Assembly (NCBI GenBank): GCA_028583685.1
Contig: JAMXIF010000077.1
Span: 11,574,586 to 11,638,585 of the forward strand
Source of the DNA: Petaurus breviceps papuanus
Taxonomy: Eukaryota > Chordata > Mammalia > Diprotodontia > Petauridae
Length of the DNA: 64,000 bases
Reading direction: 5' to 3'
Of the stretch, positions 33,230 through 44,937 are shown piece after piece. The position numbers and the translations under genes were made by a program. Positions within the stretch are counted from its first letter, which is position 1. The number at the start of each line of letters is the position of its first letter. The notes beneath the pieces are model-generated. The model was given only the letters and a program-made list of their open reading frames with translations, was not told the origin of the DNA and did not search any database.

Positions 33230-36169
33230 TAATCACAACTATAAAATGAAATCAACTCTTCCATAAAATGGAAATAGATAGCAGAGTGGAATAAAAATCA
33301 GAATTCAACCTTTTTTAAATAAGAGACACATTTGGAGAAGAGAGTTACATACAGAGAAAAGGTAAAATATCATAATAGAACATATTATACTTCAGCTGAT
33401 GTAAAAAGCAAGTGTAGCAATCTTGATCTCAGATAAAGTAAAAAAAAACTAATTAAAAGAGATAAGGAAGGAAACTACATCCATCCTGCTAATAGGTACC
33501 ATTAAAATGAAGAAATATCAATAATAAATATTTATGTGCTAACTGTATAGCATCCAAATTCTTAGAGGAGAAGTTAAGTGAATCACAGGAAGAAATAAGC
33601 AGCAAAATTATAATAGTAGGGGATCTCTACCTCCCCTTCTCAGAACTGGATAATTCTAACCACAAAATAAACCAAAAAAAGGTAAGGAAGTGAGTATAAT
33701 TTGAGAAAACTTAGATGTGGTAGACCTCTGGAGAAGACTGAATTGGAATAGAAAGGAATATGTCTTTTTCTTAGTGTTACATGACACCCACACAAAAATT
33801 GACTACATTTTGTGAAAGGAAAACCTCACATTCAAATGTAGAAAGGCAGAAATATTAAATGCATCCTTTTTAAATAATGATATGCTAATAGTTATAAGTA
33901 ACAAGGGGATATAGGAAGATAGAATAAAAATTAATCGGAAATGAAATAATCTAATCTTAAGGAATTAGTGAATCAAATAAAAATTATTGAAACAATAATT
34001 TCATCAAAGAGAATGACAATAATTAGACAAGATGTCGAAACTTATGGGATAAAGTCAAAGTAATCCTTAGGGGGAATTTTATATCTCTGAGAGTTTACAT
34101 GAATTAAATGGAGAAAGAGGAGATTAAAAAATTGGAAATGCAATTAAAAATCAGGGGAAAGAAAAAAATTTAAAATCCTCAATTAAATACCAGATTAGAA
34201 ATTCTGAAAATCAAAGGGGTGATTAATAAAATTGAAAATGAGAAAACTATTGAACAAAAATAACACTAAGATCTGGTTATGTGAAAAAAAACAATAAAAT
34301 AGATCAATTTCGGTTAGGTTCATTAAAAAAAAGAAAAACCAAATGACTAGCATCAAAAATGAAAAGGGGGAATTCACCACCAATGAAGAGGAAATTAAAA
34401 CAATAATTAGGAGTTATTTTGCCAAGTGCATGTCAGTTAATCTGACAATCTAAATCAAATGGATGGATATTTACAAAAAATATATAAATTGCCCAGATTA
34501 GCATAAAAGGAAATAAAATACTTAAGTAACCGATTTTAGATAAAGAAATTAACAAGCCATCAACCAGCTCCATAAGGAAGAAAAAAAAGAAACTCCCCAG
34601 CCAGATGGATGTACAAGGGATTTCTATCAAACATTTTACAAACAATTAATTCCAATATCATAAAAATTATATGTGAAATATGCAAAGGAAGAGTCTGACC
34701 AAATTCTTTTTATGATACAAATAGGGTCCTGATGCCTAAACCAGAGAGAGTCAGAACAGAGAAAGAAAATTATGGACCAATTTCCCTAATGAATATTGAT
34801 GCAAAAATATTTGAATAAAAGATTATCACTATTTATAATGCGGATAACATACTATAATTAGGTGGAGTTTATACCAGGAATGTTCGGCTAGTTCAAAATT
34901 AGCAAAACTATCAGCATAATTGACCAAAACAATATCAAAACTAACAAATCATATGATTATCTCAAGAGATGCAGAAGAAAAAATTCTGTTTGAAAAAATA
35001 CAACACTCATTCTTATTAAAAACACCAGAGAACATAGAAATAAATGAACTTTTCCTTAAAATAAAACTAGTGTCTTTCTAAAAACCATCAAAAAGCATTA
35101 TATGTAAAGGTGATAAGCTATAGGCCTTCCCAATAAGGTCAGGTATGAAACAAGTATGCTCATTATCACCACTATTATTCAATATTATAATAGAAATGTT
35201 AGATTTAGCAATAAAGGAAGAAAAATTGAATGTTAGAATAAGCAATGAGGAAACAGAACTATCATTCTTTTCAGATGACATTGATGGTAAAATTAGAAAA
35301 TCCTAGAGAACCCTGTCAAAACCTACTTAAAATTATAAATATTTATAGCAGAGTTACAGGATGTAAAATAAACCCACATAAGTAACTTTTCTATATATTA
35401 CCTATAAATAAACATTTCTATATATTAACAACAAAATTCAGCAGCACAAGATAGGGAAATTCCATTTAATATAATTGTAAACAATATAATATACTAGGGA
35501 GTCTACTTGCCAAGACAAACCCAGGAATTATATGAACAAAATTATAAAATACTTTTCACACAAATAAACTCAGATCTAAATAACTGGGAGGAAATGACAG
35601 GTGCTCATGAGTAGGTTGAGGTAATATAATAAAATGACAATTCTATGTAAATTAATTTACTTCTTCAGTACCATATGAAACAATCTAACAAAAAATATTT
35701 TTTAGAGCTATAAAATATAACAAAATTTATTTGGAAGAACAGAAAGTCAAGAATATCATGGAAATTAGTGGGAAAAAATGAAAAGGAATTTTGCCTAACT
35801 GTTCCAGATATAAAACTATATTATAAAGCAGCAATCATCAAAACTATTATTAACTGGTTAAGAAATAAGTGGTGGATCAGTGGAATAGTCTAGGTACACA
35901 AGACCCAATAGTCAATGATTATAGTAATCTATTATATGATAAACCCAAAGGCTCTATCTTCTGGGATAACAACTCATTATATGACAAAAACTGCTATGAA
36001 AATTCAGAAATAGTATGGCAGAAAATTCAGACCGCATTTCATAACCTATACTAAGATAAGGTCAAAATGGGTGCATGATTTAGACATAAAAGGCAGCATC
36101 ATAAGCAAATTAGGAGAGCAAGAAATCATTTATCTCTGTGGCAAAAGGAAGATTAAATATTTTTGATAG

Positions 36170-37180
36170 TATTTTTCCAATTGCCTAAAAATAAAGTTTT
36201 CAACATTCTCTTTCATAAGATTTTGAGTTCCAGACTTTTTTTTTCTCCCACCTACCCCTCCTGCCTGTCTTTCTCCCCTTCCCCAAGATGGCAAGCAATC
36301 TGACATAAGTTATATAAGAACACTTATATTAAACATATTTCCACATTAGTCATGTTGTGAAAGAAGAATCAGAATGAAAGGGAAAAAGCAAGGGAAAGAA
36401 AAAATCGAAAATAGTATTCTTCAATCTGCATTCAGACTTCACAGTTCTTTCTCTGGATGTGGATAGTATTTTCCATTATGAATCTTTTGGAATTGTCTTA
36501 GATCATTGTATTGCTGAGAAAAGCTAAGTCTATCAAAGGTTACGGTAACTACACAAAGTTATTGTTACTGTGTGCAATGTTCTCCTGGTTCTACTAACTT
36601 CATTCAGCATCAGTTCATGTAAGTATTAACAAGTTTTTTTTTTTTTCTGGAATCTGCCTGCTTGTTTATTGTTTCATACAGCAATAGATCATCCCATTAC
36701 ATTCATATACTACAACTTGTTTAACCATTCCCTAGTGGGTGGGCATTCCCTCAGTTTCTAATTCTTCATCACCACAAAAGAGCTATTATAAATATTTTTG
36801 TACATATGGGTGCTTTTCCCTCTCTTTAAAATCTAGTCGTGCTACTAATGGATCAAAGCATATACACAATTTTAGAGTCCTTTGGGTATAGTTCCAAATC
36901 ACTCCCCAGAATGGTTGGATAAGTTCACAACTCCAGCAACCATGAAAATTATTTGACCATTTATCACTTGAAGAATGATTTGAATTCTTATAAATTTGAC
37001 TCAATTCTCCATTTATTTTAGAAATGAGGCCTGTAGCAAAACACTAGCTTTAAAATTGTTTCCCGGCTTCTGTTTTCCTTCTCATCTTGATTGCATTTGT
37101 TTTGTTTGTGCAAAACCTTTTTTAATTTAATGCAATCAAAATTATCCATGTTTGCCTTTCATAATGATCACTACCTCTTA
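36170..37180 (-). mobile_element. 5'-truncated L1 tail, antisense, inserted in the sense L1
   Basis: The antisense 3' terminus is at the left ('ttttccaattgcctaaaaat'), followed by antisense 3' UTR and the end of ORF2 ('gatcatcccattacattcat', 'tcccctagtgggtgggca'-like blocks), stopping at 'ttgcctttcataatgatcac'. The host L1 reads up to 'aaaaggaag' on the left and resumes with 'aagggaagaatttatgac' on the right, so the insertion probably duplicated this short stretch. It ends at almost the same L1 position at which the host copy resumes, creating an inverted repeat with practically no spacer. Confidence 0.85.
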
Positions 37181-37181
37181 T

Positions 37182-38422
37182 GAGAAGGGAAGAATTTATG
37201 ACAACACAAGAGATAGAAAATATTATGAAAGGCAAAAATGGACATTTTGATACATTAAATTAAAAACATTTTGCACAAACAAAACAAATGCAATCAAGAT
37301 TGGAAAGAAAGCACAAAACTTGGAAATAATTTTAAAAGACTGTTTTCTTGATAAAGGAATCATGTGTAAAATATATAGAGAACTGAGTCAAATTTATGAC
37401 AATATGATTTACTCCCTAATTGATAAATGGTCAAAGGATATGAACAGTAAGTTTTCAGATGAAGAAATTAAGGTTATATATAAGCATATGAAAAATTATC
37501 TAAGTCACTATTGATTAGAGAAATGCAAATTAAAACAGCTTTTAGGTACCACATCCCACCCATCAGACTGACTAACATGACAAAATAGGAAAATGATAAA
37601 TGTTGGAGAAGATGTGCTAAAATTGGAACACTAATGCATTGTTGGTGATGTGAACTGATCAAATCATTCTTAGAGAGCAATTTGGAACTATGCCTGAAGC
37701 GCTATAAAAATGTACTTATCATTTGTTTCAGTAATGCCACTACCAGATCGGTACCTCAAAGAGATTATAAAGTAGGGAAAAGGACCCACATGTAAAAAAT
37801 TATTTGCAGCAACTCTTTTTGTGGTGCAAATAATTAGAAATTGAAAAGATGTCCATCAATTGAGGAATGAATAAACAAGTTCTAGTTTAAGAATGTAATT
37901 GAATACTATTGTCCTATAGGAAATGATGAGCAGATGGATATCAGAAGAAAAAGAAAACATCAAAAGACATGCCAGAACTTATGCTGAGTAAAGTGAACAG
38001 AACCAGGAGAATGATATACACAATAACAGCAACTGCATAAGATGATCGACTATGATAGATAGCTCTTCTCAGCAATACAATGATCCAAGGCAATTCCAAA
38101 AGTTTTACGATGGAAAATGCTATCCATATTCAGAGAAAGTACTATGGAATCTGAATGCAGATTGAAGCATACTATTTCATATTTTTCCCCTTTCTTTTGG
38201 GTTTTCTCCCTTTTGTTCTTATTCTTCTTTCACAACATGACTGATGCAGTAAAAAGCTTAATATGATTTGACATGTGTAACCTATATCAGACTCCTTGCT
38301 GTCTTTGGGGGGGGGGCAGATTGAGGAGGGAATTTGGAATTCAAAATTTCACAAAAATAAACATTGAAAGCTATTTTTACATGTAATTGGAAAAAAATAA
38401 AATATTAATAAGTGCAAAAAAT
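37182..38422 (+). repeat. Right arm of a 1-kb L1 inverted repeat
   Basis: This is the host L1's ORF2 C-terminus and 3' UTR. It is the reverse complement, with divergence, of the antisense tail at 36170-37180. The centre of symmetry is near 37180: 'tttgcctttcataatgatc' on the left faces 'tattatgaaaggcaaa' at 37218-37234 on the right. Confidence 0.8.
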
Positions 38423-38435
38423 AAATTTACCCCCC

Positions 38436-39550
38436 ATTTACTTCCATAGCACTTTCAATTAATTTTTGGAGGGGTTGATAGGTAAGGAAGTGATGGTCAG
38501 CATTCAAAGAACTGTTCTGATAGTATCTTCCAATTCAGGATGGCTTTAATTCTGGAATTTGTTATGGTCTTGTAAATCCCAATTTTGTTATCGTTATTAT
38601 TATTCATATAGCATTATTCCCTAGACCAGTGGAATGCGGTTTCATTAATGTGGCTTGAGAAGAACATGTGACTGTAAATTTTTATAATAAATCCTCAAAT
38701 CTTCAATGTTCTTACACATTTCATTGATCAGGGGTTGAAATAAGAACTATCTTTTTTTGGTAACACTGTGATTTCCTTCTGTTAAATTTAATCTTTATTA
38801 TTTGGTCCTTGGAATTGGCTTGCTTGAAAATTCTTCATTAAAAGTGTTATTAGAATTGATTTTAAAAGATTAATGTCTACCTCGTGACTCATGTACACTA
38901 AAGAATTTTTACTTAACATTCTAATTATTATTCTACCTTTAAAAAAATGCCCCTATCAAAATCACTTGTAAATAAATATATTTCTTTCTATATTACATAG
39001 CATACTTTTTTCTTCTCAAACTGCTTGAAGTTAGAGTCGTTTATTCAGCATCTTCATCTTTAATGAGTGCCTTAGCTAAAAATAACATTGTCTTTGGGAA
39101 TGCTCATATTAAAGCTGATGGATGCCAAGATCTGTATGTGATAATGTAAAGGAATCTATAAGCAAGAGAAGGAACAGTCTCCTACTGTGATTAAGGGGTT
39201 CTACCTTCAGGATGAGCTTGTCTCATCTGAATGTGGAACAAGGCATGTTTCCAAAGTAGCATGACATTATGGTGACATATTTCATCTTATATTGTCAGTT
39301 CAAGCTTGGGGAAAGAGAGTTTTTGAAATTGTCCCAAAATACCAGCAATGCTAGAATTCTGAGCCATTCCCTTATTCACAAGGCAAAACTGGAAGAAGCA
39401 GAAGTATGAGTCATTCCCTTTTTTTTATAAACTAAGAATCTGAAATTACTCTTATATCTACATTCCTGATTTTATTCCCTGAACAACAGCATACAAACTA
39501 TTACATAACATTTAGATGGTAAGTCTTCCCCTTTCCTACAAAAGGACCCA
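38436..39550. other. Repeat-free block, candidate conserved non-coding DNA
   Basis: Over 1.1 kb I find no repeat family, microsatellite or open frame longer than 60 codons. Composition is mixed and it contains homeodomain and forkhead-like words (ttcaattaattt, ctttaattctgg, tgtaaataaata). It lies immediately downstream of the L1 insertion site. Function is inferred only from the lack of repeats. Confidence 0.4.
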
Positions 39551-39780
39551 AAAGTTAAGATTTTGAGATAATATTTATTGTTTACAACTTTAAAGAGTAC
39601 AAATATAGAAGGCATAATGAAGTTCATGAATGACAGAAATATCTGTCTTTTTAAAATAAATATTTATACAAATAGATACAATCACAAAGATGAAAATCCC
39701 TTAGGCTTTATATTTTAATAACATCAGAAAATGTTTCCTGACTCCAAGCCTGGCTTATGCTCCACTAAACTAAAACAACT
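39550..39780 (-). mobile_element. MIR-like fragment, antisense
   Basis: 'tttcctgactccaagcctgg' then 'cttatgctccactaaac' resembles the complement of a MIR head; the rest is weak. Confidence 0.3.
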
Positions 39781-39821
39781 TTCATTTCATTTATGTCTAA
39801 AATGTGAATATGTGAATCTTT

Positions 39822-40020
39822 ATGTATATATAAATGTATACATATATGCATATACATACCCTTAGGCATACACACCCACACATATGTGTGTTTCTGTGTG
39901 TTTGTGGAAATAGTTATATCTCTATTCCTATAGATCCCTCTATTTATCTATCTATGATTAGAGATGTATATGCATGTGTACACATACCTACTTGCATATC
40001 AATATTTTCTATCTATCTGT
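39822..40020. repeat. TATG/TGTG/TCTA-rich low-complexity tract
   Basis: Short runs of tatata, cacaca, tgtgtg and tatctatctatc alternate over 200 bases. The open frame 39834-40097 is a by-product. Confidence 0.75.
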
Positions 40021-40086
40021 CTAGACTTGAGATTAGGTTTCTTTGTTCTAATGCAGGTCATCTTACCTCTCTTCCACACTACCTTT

Positions 40087-40290
40087 CAGTGGCATAGTGG
40101 GTAGAGAGACAAAAATATGTATGGCATGCTATATTTTAAGTTAAGAACACTCAGACTTAAACATTATTCTTGATATTCCTTAATTGTATGATTGTGGGAA
40201 AGGTTGATCACATTTCTAAGTGTAAGTTTCTTGATTTGTAAAATGAATGGGTAGATGATTTTATGATCTGTATTTTCCCCTCTCACCCCA
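40087..40290 (+). mobile_element. MIR-family SINE, sense
   Basis: 'agtggcatagtgggtagaga' head, 'ctcagacttaaacatt' and 'gtaagtttcttgatttgtaa' with 'aatgaatgggtagatgattt' are the MIR blocks in order. Diverged. Confidence 0.5.
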
Positions 40291-40899
40291 AATCTGTGAT
40301 TGTAAAATTTGGATTTCAAGTTCAGTCTCTGATATACTAGCATTATATCCTCTCAATATTCCTAGTTATCTCTCTAAGACACTGAATTACTGATGAATTA
40401 TTGATCTAAATCCATAGAGGCAGTATTCACTTTGGAAGTTCAGTACACCAGTAAAATAATGGATCCTGTCCAAAATTTGTCATTAAAATTTTCAAATGTG
40501 ATTATATCTGACATATAAGGTTGTGTTATTTCCCCCACTGACATTTAATATTTATTTATGCTTTGGTTATTTTTTGACTTCCAAATTGTCTCTTGCCCCC
40601 ACCCTCCCAATTCTACATGAGAGAAGAGCAAGATTTGATATGGATATGTATAGGGAACCATACAATATATATTTCCATATATAAGTTCTTTCTCTAGAGT
40701 TGGATACAATTTCCCTCATGAGACCTTTGTAGTTGATATTAATGATCATATTACTCAGAATAGCTTAGTCATTCACAGCTTTTCTTTGACTATCACTGTT
40801 ACTATATACAGCATTCTCTTAGTTTTGTTCATTTCATTCTACACAATTTCGAGCAAATCTTTCCATGTTTCTCTAATAGAAACCTGCTCATTATTTCTT

Positions 40900-41081
40900 T
40901 TTTTAAAATTTTTTTTGTTTATTTTTTTTTGCCTTTTTGGAGGGCAATTGGGGCTAAGTAACTTGCCCAAGGTTACACGGCTAGTATTTTTGTGTGGGTG
41001 TTAAGAGTCTCAGGCCAGAACTGAACTAGGGTCTTCCCGACTCCAGGGCCGGTGCTTTACTCACTGCGCCACCTAGCCGCC
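40900..41081 (-). mobile_element. tRNA-derived SINE (WSINE1 type), complete
   Basis: Antisense body 'gcaattggggctaagtaact' to 'gcgccacctagccgccc'. The exact 17-bp flanking repeat cctgctcattatttctt (40883-40899 and 41082-41098) shows a recent, clean insertion into L1. This copy keeps several CpG sites, which also suggests youth. Confidence 0.95.
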
Positions 41082-41771
41082 CCTGCTCATTATTTCTTAA
41101 AGCACAGTAATATTCTATCATAATCACATATCAGAAATTATTCAACCATTCCCCTCATTGTAATTGATTGGAAACCCCTCAATTTCCAATTTTTTTGAAA
41201 GCACAAATAGAGCAGCTATAAATATTTTAGAACATATAGGTTATTTTCTTCTTTCCTTGATCACCTTGGGAAACAGACCTAATAGTACTATTGCTGTGTT
41301 AAAGGGTTTATACAGTGTTATACTTTGTGCACAATTCCACACTGCTCTGCCAAATGATTGAATCAGTTTACAATTCCACCAGCAGTGCATTAGTGACCAA
41401 TTTTTCCATATCCCTCCAGTATTTGTCATTATCCCCTTCTATCAATTTAGATAATCTGATAGGTCTGAGATGGTATCTCAGAGTTGTTTTAATATGCATG
41501 TCTCTATTCAATAATGATTTAGAGCATTTTTCATGTGACTATATATAGCTTTGATTTCTTCTTCCAAAAACTCCTGCTCATGTCCTTTGACCATTTATCA
41601 ACTGAGAAATGATTCAGATTCTTATAAATTAAACACAGTTCTTTATCCTTTTGAGAAATAAGACCATTTTCTGAGAAATTTACTATAACTTTTCCTCAAT
41701 TCTCTGCTTTCCTTATAATCTTGGCTACATTGATTTCATTTGTAGAAAACCCTTTTTAATTTAATATAATA

Positions 41772-42070
41772 TTTTTTTTTACATTTCCAGAAAAAAAATT
41801 ATGGAATCTAAAGGCAGACCTAAGCACATTATTTTTCCTTTTTTCGTTATTTTACTTCCTTTGTTCTATTTATTTTTTTCACAATCTGACTAATGTGGAA
41901 AAATATTTAACATAATTGGACATGTATACCTAATATAAGATTACTTGACATCTTGGGGAGGGGAAAGGGGAGAAAGGGAAGGAGAAAAATTTGTAATTCA
42001 AAGTCTTGTAAAAATGAATGCTGAAAACTGTCTTTACATGTAATTAGAAATAAAATTCTATTTAAAGAAA
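41772..42070 (+). mobile_element. L1 3' end, sense, inserted in the antisense L1
   Basis: 'cacaatctgactaatgtgga', 'aacataattggacatgtata', 'gcttgtaaaaatgaatgctg'-like block and 'tttacatgtaattagaaata' are the sense L1 3' UTR to its terminus. The antisense host resumes with 'atattgtccatttcacatcc'. A short shared 'aatatt' at both edges may be what remains of the target duplication. Confidence 0.75.
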
Positions 42071-42450
42071 TATTGTCCATTTCACATCCCATAATGCTCT
42101 TTATCTCTTGTTTATTCATAAATTCTTCTCTTCCATAAATATGATAGGTAATAGGTTCCATGCTCCTCTAATTTACTCATGATATCTCACTTTATGTCAA
42201 GGACATATATACATTTTGACCTTATCTTGGTCAACTGTGTAAGATGTGGGTCTATGCCTACTCTCTGCCACCCACTTTCCAGTTTTCCTAGACATTTTTA
42301 ACAAATAGCTTTTACCAAAACTTAGATATTTGCCATTATCAAATATGAGGTTACTATAGTCATTTACTACTAGGTATTATATACCTACTCTTTCCATTGA
42401 TCCACCATTCTGTTTCTTAACCACTACAGATAGTTTTGATACTTATTGTT

Positions 42451-42546
42451 TGTTGTTCAGTTGTTTACAGTTATGACTGATTCTTGACCCCATTTGGGTA
42501 GTTCTTGACAAAGATAGTGAAATAAGTTGCCATATTCTTCTGCAAA
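42451..42546 (-). mobile_element. CORE-SINE (Mar1 type) tail fragment, antisense
   Basis: 'tgttgttcagttgtttacag', 'cttgaccccatttgggtagt' and 'agttgccatattcttctgca' are the complement of the Bov-B-like tail of Mar1. 5'-truncated. Confidence 0.7.
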
Positions 42547-42796
42547 GTTTTTGATAATTACCACCTAAAAATACAGTTTAAAATCTGGAACTGCTAGACC
42601 TCCTTTCTTTCCATTTTTTCCATTAATTCCTTTGATATTCTTGAACTTTTATTCTTCCCAAATATTTTTTTTCTAGCTCAATATAATGATTTTGGGTAGT
42701 TTAAGTGCAACAGCACTGAATAAATAAATTAGTTTAGGTAGAATAAGCATTTTTATTAAATTGGATTGTTCTACCCATGAATAATGAATATTTAAG

Positions 42797-43115
42797 GTAG
42801 AGCCAAGATGGTGGAGAAAAGTAAGGGACTTCCTGAGTTTTCCAGAAAAACTGCAAATACCCTTAAATAATTATTTAAAACAAATTCTAGAGTAGCAGAA
42901 TACACACCAAAAAAAGTGAACAAATTTTCGAACCCAAGACAGATTAGGAGGTCTGCAGGTAAGGTCTGTTGAAGCAGGATGAGAATCCAGTGCAGATGCA
43001 TGCATACAGACCTAGCCCACCTAAACAAGGAGCAAGGCTTGGGGGCAACTGAATCAGTGGCAGCAGTGGTAGTTTCCAGACCTCTCAATCCAAAGAGGGT
43101 AAAGGGGGGGATTTC
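42797..43115 (+). mobile_element. L1/HAL1 5' UTR fragment, sense
   Basis: 'tagagccaagatggtggaga' opens it. It then matches the HAL1 5' UTR at 56281-56345 ('gtagtttccagacctctcaa' against 'gtggttttcagacttctcaa'). It breaks off at a G run near 43110. Confidence 0.65.
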
Positions 43116-43785
43116 CACAATTAGTCAGAAGGATATTAAAAGGTCTCCCCTCCCCTTTTTTACCCTCTTCTCCCCTTCCTTTCCCCTCCTCTCCTCTCTT
43201 CCTCTCCCATTCCCCTCTCTCTCTGCCTCCCTCCCTCCTTCCTACTATCCCTCCTCAGAAATTTTGTTTATTTCTGACCACAGCTTCCCTAATCTACACA
43301 TCTTTTTAGCAATTCTTTCCTCTTGCTATTCCTATGTACTCCTATTTCTCTGTAAACTGAAAAACCTGTTTATACCAAACTTGATGTACATGTTATTCCC
43401 TCCTTAATACAGTTGCAGTAAGTATAAGGTCCTCACAATGCCACAATACACCCTATCCCTCTTCTATGGTAAAGTTTTTTTTTTTATTAAGACCTCTTTG
43501 TTATAAGATGATTTGCTCCATTTTATCTCTCCTTATCCAATTTTATTTTTAGAATCATCCCATCATAATCCACTCAACCCTAAGCACTCTACCTATTTAT
43601 ATTATTTATAACTACAAGTTAATTCTAACATTCCTAAGAATAACAATATTTTCCCATGTAAAATACTCAACTAACCTTTTTAAATTCTGTCTTTGTTTTT
43701 CACATTTATCTTCTTATGTTTCTCCTGATTCTTATATTTGCAAGTCAATTTTTTCTCCATTCAGTTCTGGTCTTTCCTCCAGAGT
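43116..43785 (-). mobile_element. L1 inter-ORF region, antisense
   Basis: A long pyrimidine-rich stretch (43145-43260), then 'aaacttgatgtacatgttat', 'ccatgtaaaatactcaacta' and 'catttatcttcttatgtttc' correspond to the antisense inter-ORF sequence at 51.0-51.65 kb and 45.05-45.65 kb. Its right end touches the start of the ORF1 C-terminal region. The order relative to the next block shows it is a separate L1 copy or part of an inversion. Confidence 0.55.
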
Positions 43786-43999
43786 TTCTGAAATTTCCAT
43801 TCAATTTTCTCCACAAGTTTATCATATCTAACTTTCAAAAAATTATTTACATCCTTAATATCTTCCTTGTTTACTTTTTGGTTAGATTTATCTAGGTCAT
43901 ATCTAGAACTGAGAGGGAAAAATTGAGGACCCCCACTGTTATAGATTTACTATCTATTTCCTAATATAACTTATTTAATTTTTCCTTTAAGCATTTAGA

Positions 44000-44622
44000 A
44001 GGATTAACATGTACAATAATATTTATAGCAGGTCATTTTGTGGTGGCAAATTATTGGAAATTGAGGCATGTTCATCAACTGGGGATTGGCTGAACAAGAT
44101 GTGGTATAAAAATGTAATGTAATGTGTGATAAAAGAAATGATGATCAGGAAGATTTCAGAAAAATTTGGAAAAAAAAACTTTCACGAACTGATGTTGAGT
44201 GAAGTAAGCAGAAACAGTAGGACATTGTATACAGTAACTGCAACATTGTGTAATGATCAACTGTGACTGATTTAGCTCATCAGCAATACAGTCATCCAAG
44301 ACAATTCCAAAAGACTCATAATGGAAAACACTATTCACATCCAGTGAAAGAATCATGGAGCCTGAATGCAGATCAAAACATACTATTTTCATCTTTTTTT
44401 TCTATTTCTTCCTTTTGTTCTGATTCTTTTTTTCACAACATGACTAATGTGGAAATATGGTTAAAATGATTGCACATGTATAATCTATATCAGATTGCCT
44501 GCTGTTTTAGGGAGAAGGAATTGGGGAGAGGGAGAAATATTTGGAACTACAAATATTACAAAAGTGAATATTGAAAACTATCTTTAAATGTAATTGGAAA
44601 AAACTGAAATAATATAAAACAA
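44000..44622 (+). mobile_element. L1 3' end, sense, inserted in L1-A
   Basis: It begins near 'acatgtacaataatatttat' and runs through the full L1 3' UTR ('tcagcaatacagtcatccaa', 'cacaacatgactaatgtgga') to 'tttaaatgtaattggaaaaa'. 5'-truncated, about 620 bp. Confidence 0.85.
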
Positions 44623-44699
44623 TTTTGGATACTATCGTTTTGGTTTCCATGAGTTTAACATTGGTATTACTTCTTTATCTAGAGTACTTTTCTGTCATT

Positions 44700-44937
44700 T
44701 TTTTTTCAGTCATATCACATTCATCATGATTACATTTGGAGATTTCTTGGCAAAGTCACTGGAGTAGTTTGCCATTCCTTTCTCCACCTCATTGTACAGA
44801 TAAGGGAACTGAGGAAAATATGATTTAGTGGCTTGCCCAGGGTCATATAGCTGGGAAGTACCTGAGGCTGGATTTTAAATCGAGGAGTCTTCCTGACTAG
44901 ACTGAGGACCCTATCCATTACATCACTTAGTTGCCCT
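44700..44937 (-). mobile_element. CORE-SINE of the Mar1 type, antisense
   Basis: 'agtcatatcacattcatcat' and 'tggcaaagtcactggagtag' are the tail complement; 'ttgtacagataagggaactg' and 'gcccagggtcatatagctgg' are the core; the head complement is 'tacatcacttagttgccc'. Confidence 0.85.

Larger units (their letters stand above)
30031..38422 (+). mobile_element. Full-length L1 LINE, decayed, host to an LTR and an inverted L1 tail
   Basis: The 5' end begins 'tgaggtggagacaagatggc' and the 3' end finishes in A-rich sequence. Flanking repeats aaattaacccc (30020-30030) and aaatttacccc (38423-38433) match at 10 of 11 bases. Parts in order: 5' UTR to about 30620, ORF1 about 30620-31580 (coiled-coil, RRM-like block 'NLRIIGV' and the C-terminal 'QQESTTQQNYSELF' block), inter-ORF to 32156, LTR at 32157-33229, and ORF2 from 33235. 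In ORF2 the endonuclease start lies near 33240-33380 and the RT with a 'SFFSDDI' active-site remnant near 35255. The antisense L1 tail lies at 36170-37180, then the ORF2 C-terminus and 3' UTR to 38422. Without insertions it is about 6.3 kb, the normal L1 size. Both ORFs are broken by many stops and frameshifts. Confidence 0.88.
40540..42795 (-). mobile_element. L1, antisense: 3' UTR and ORF2 C-terminal half
   Basis: The antisense 3' UTR ('tagagttggatacaatttcc', 'aataatattctatcataatc') leads to antisense ORF2 ('gtcctttgaccatttatcaa' near 41580, 'ccactttccagttttcctag' near 42270, 'aaattggattgttctaccca' near 42760). It is interrupted by a WSINE (40900-41081), a sense L1 tail (41772-42070) and a Mar1-type SINE (42451-42546). 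The block ends abruptly at 42795 inside the RT region. It could be the missing 3' half of the antisense L1 that continues at 43.8 kb, with the RT centre lost. Confidence 0.8.

Noticed and set aside
42979-43407. 142-codon open frame on the plus strand
   Set aside because: It spans a joint between an L1 5' UTR piece and antisense inter-ORF pyrimidine-rich DNA, so it is an accident of a repeat junction.
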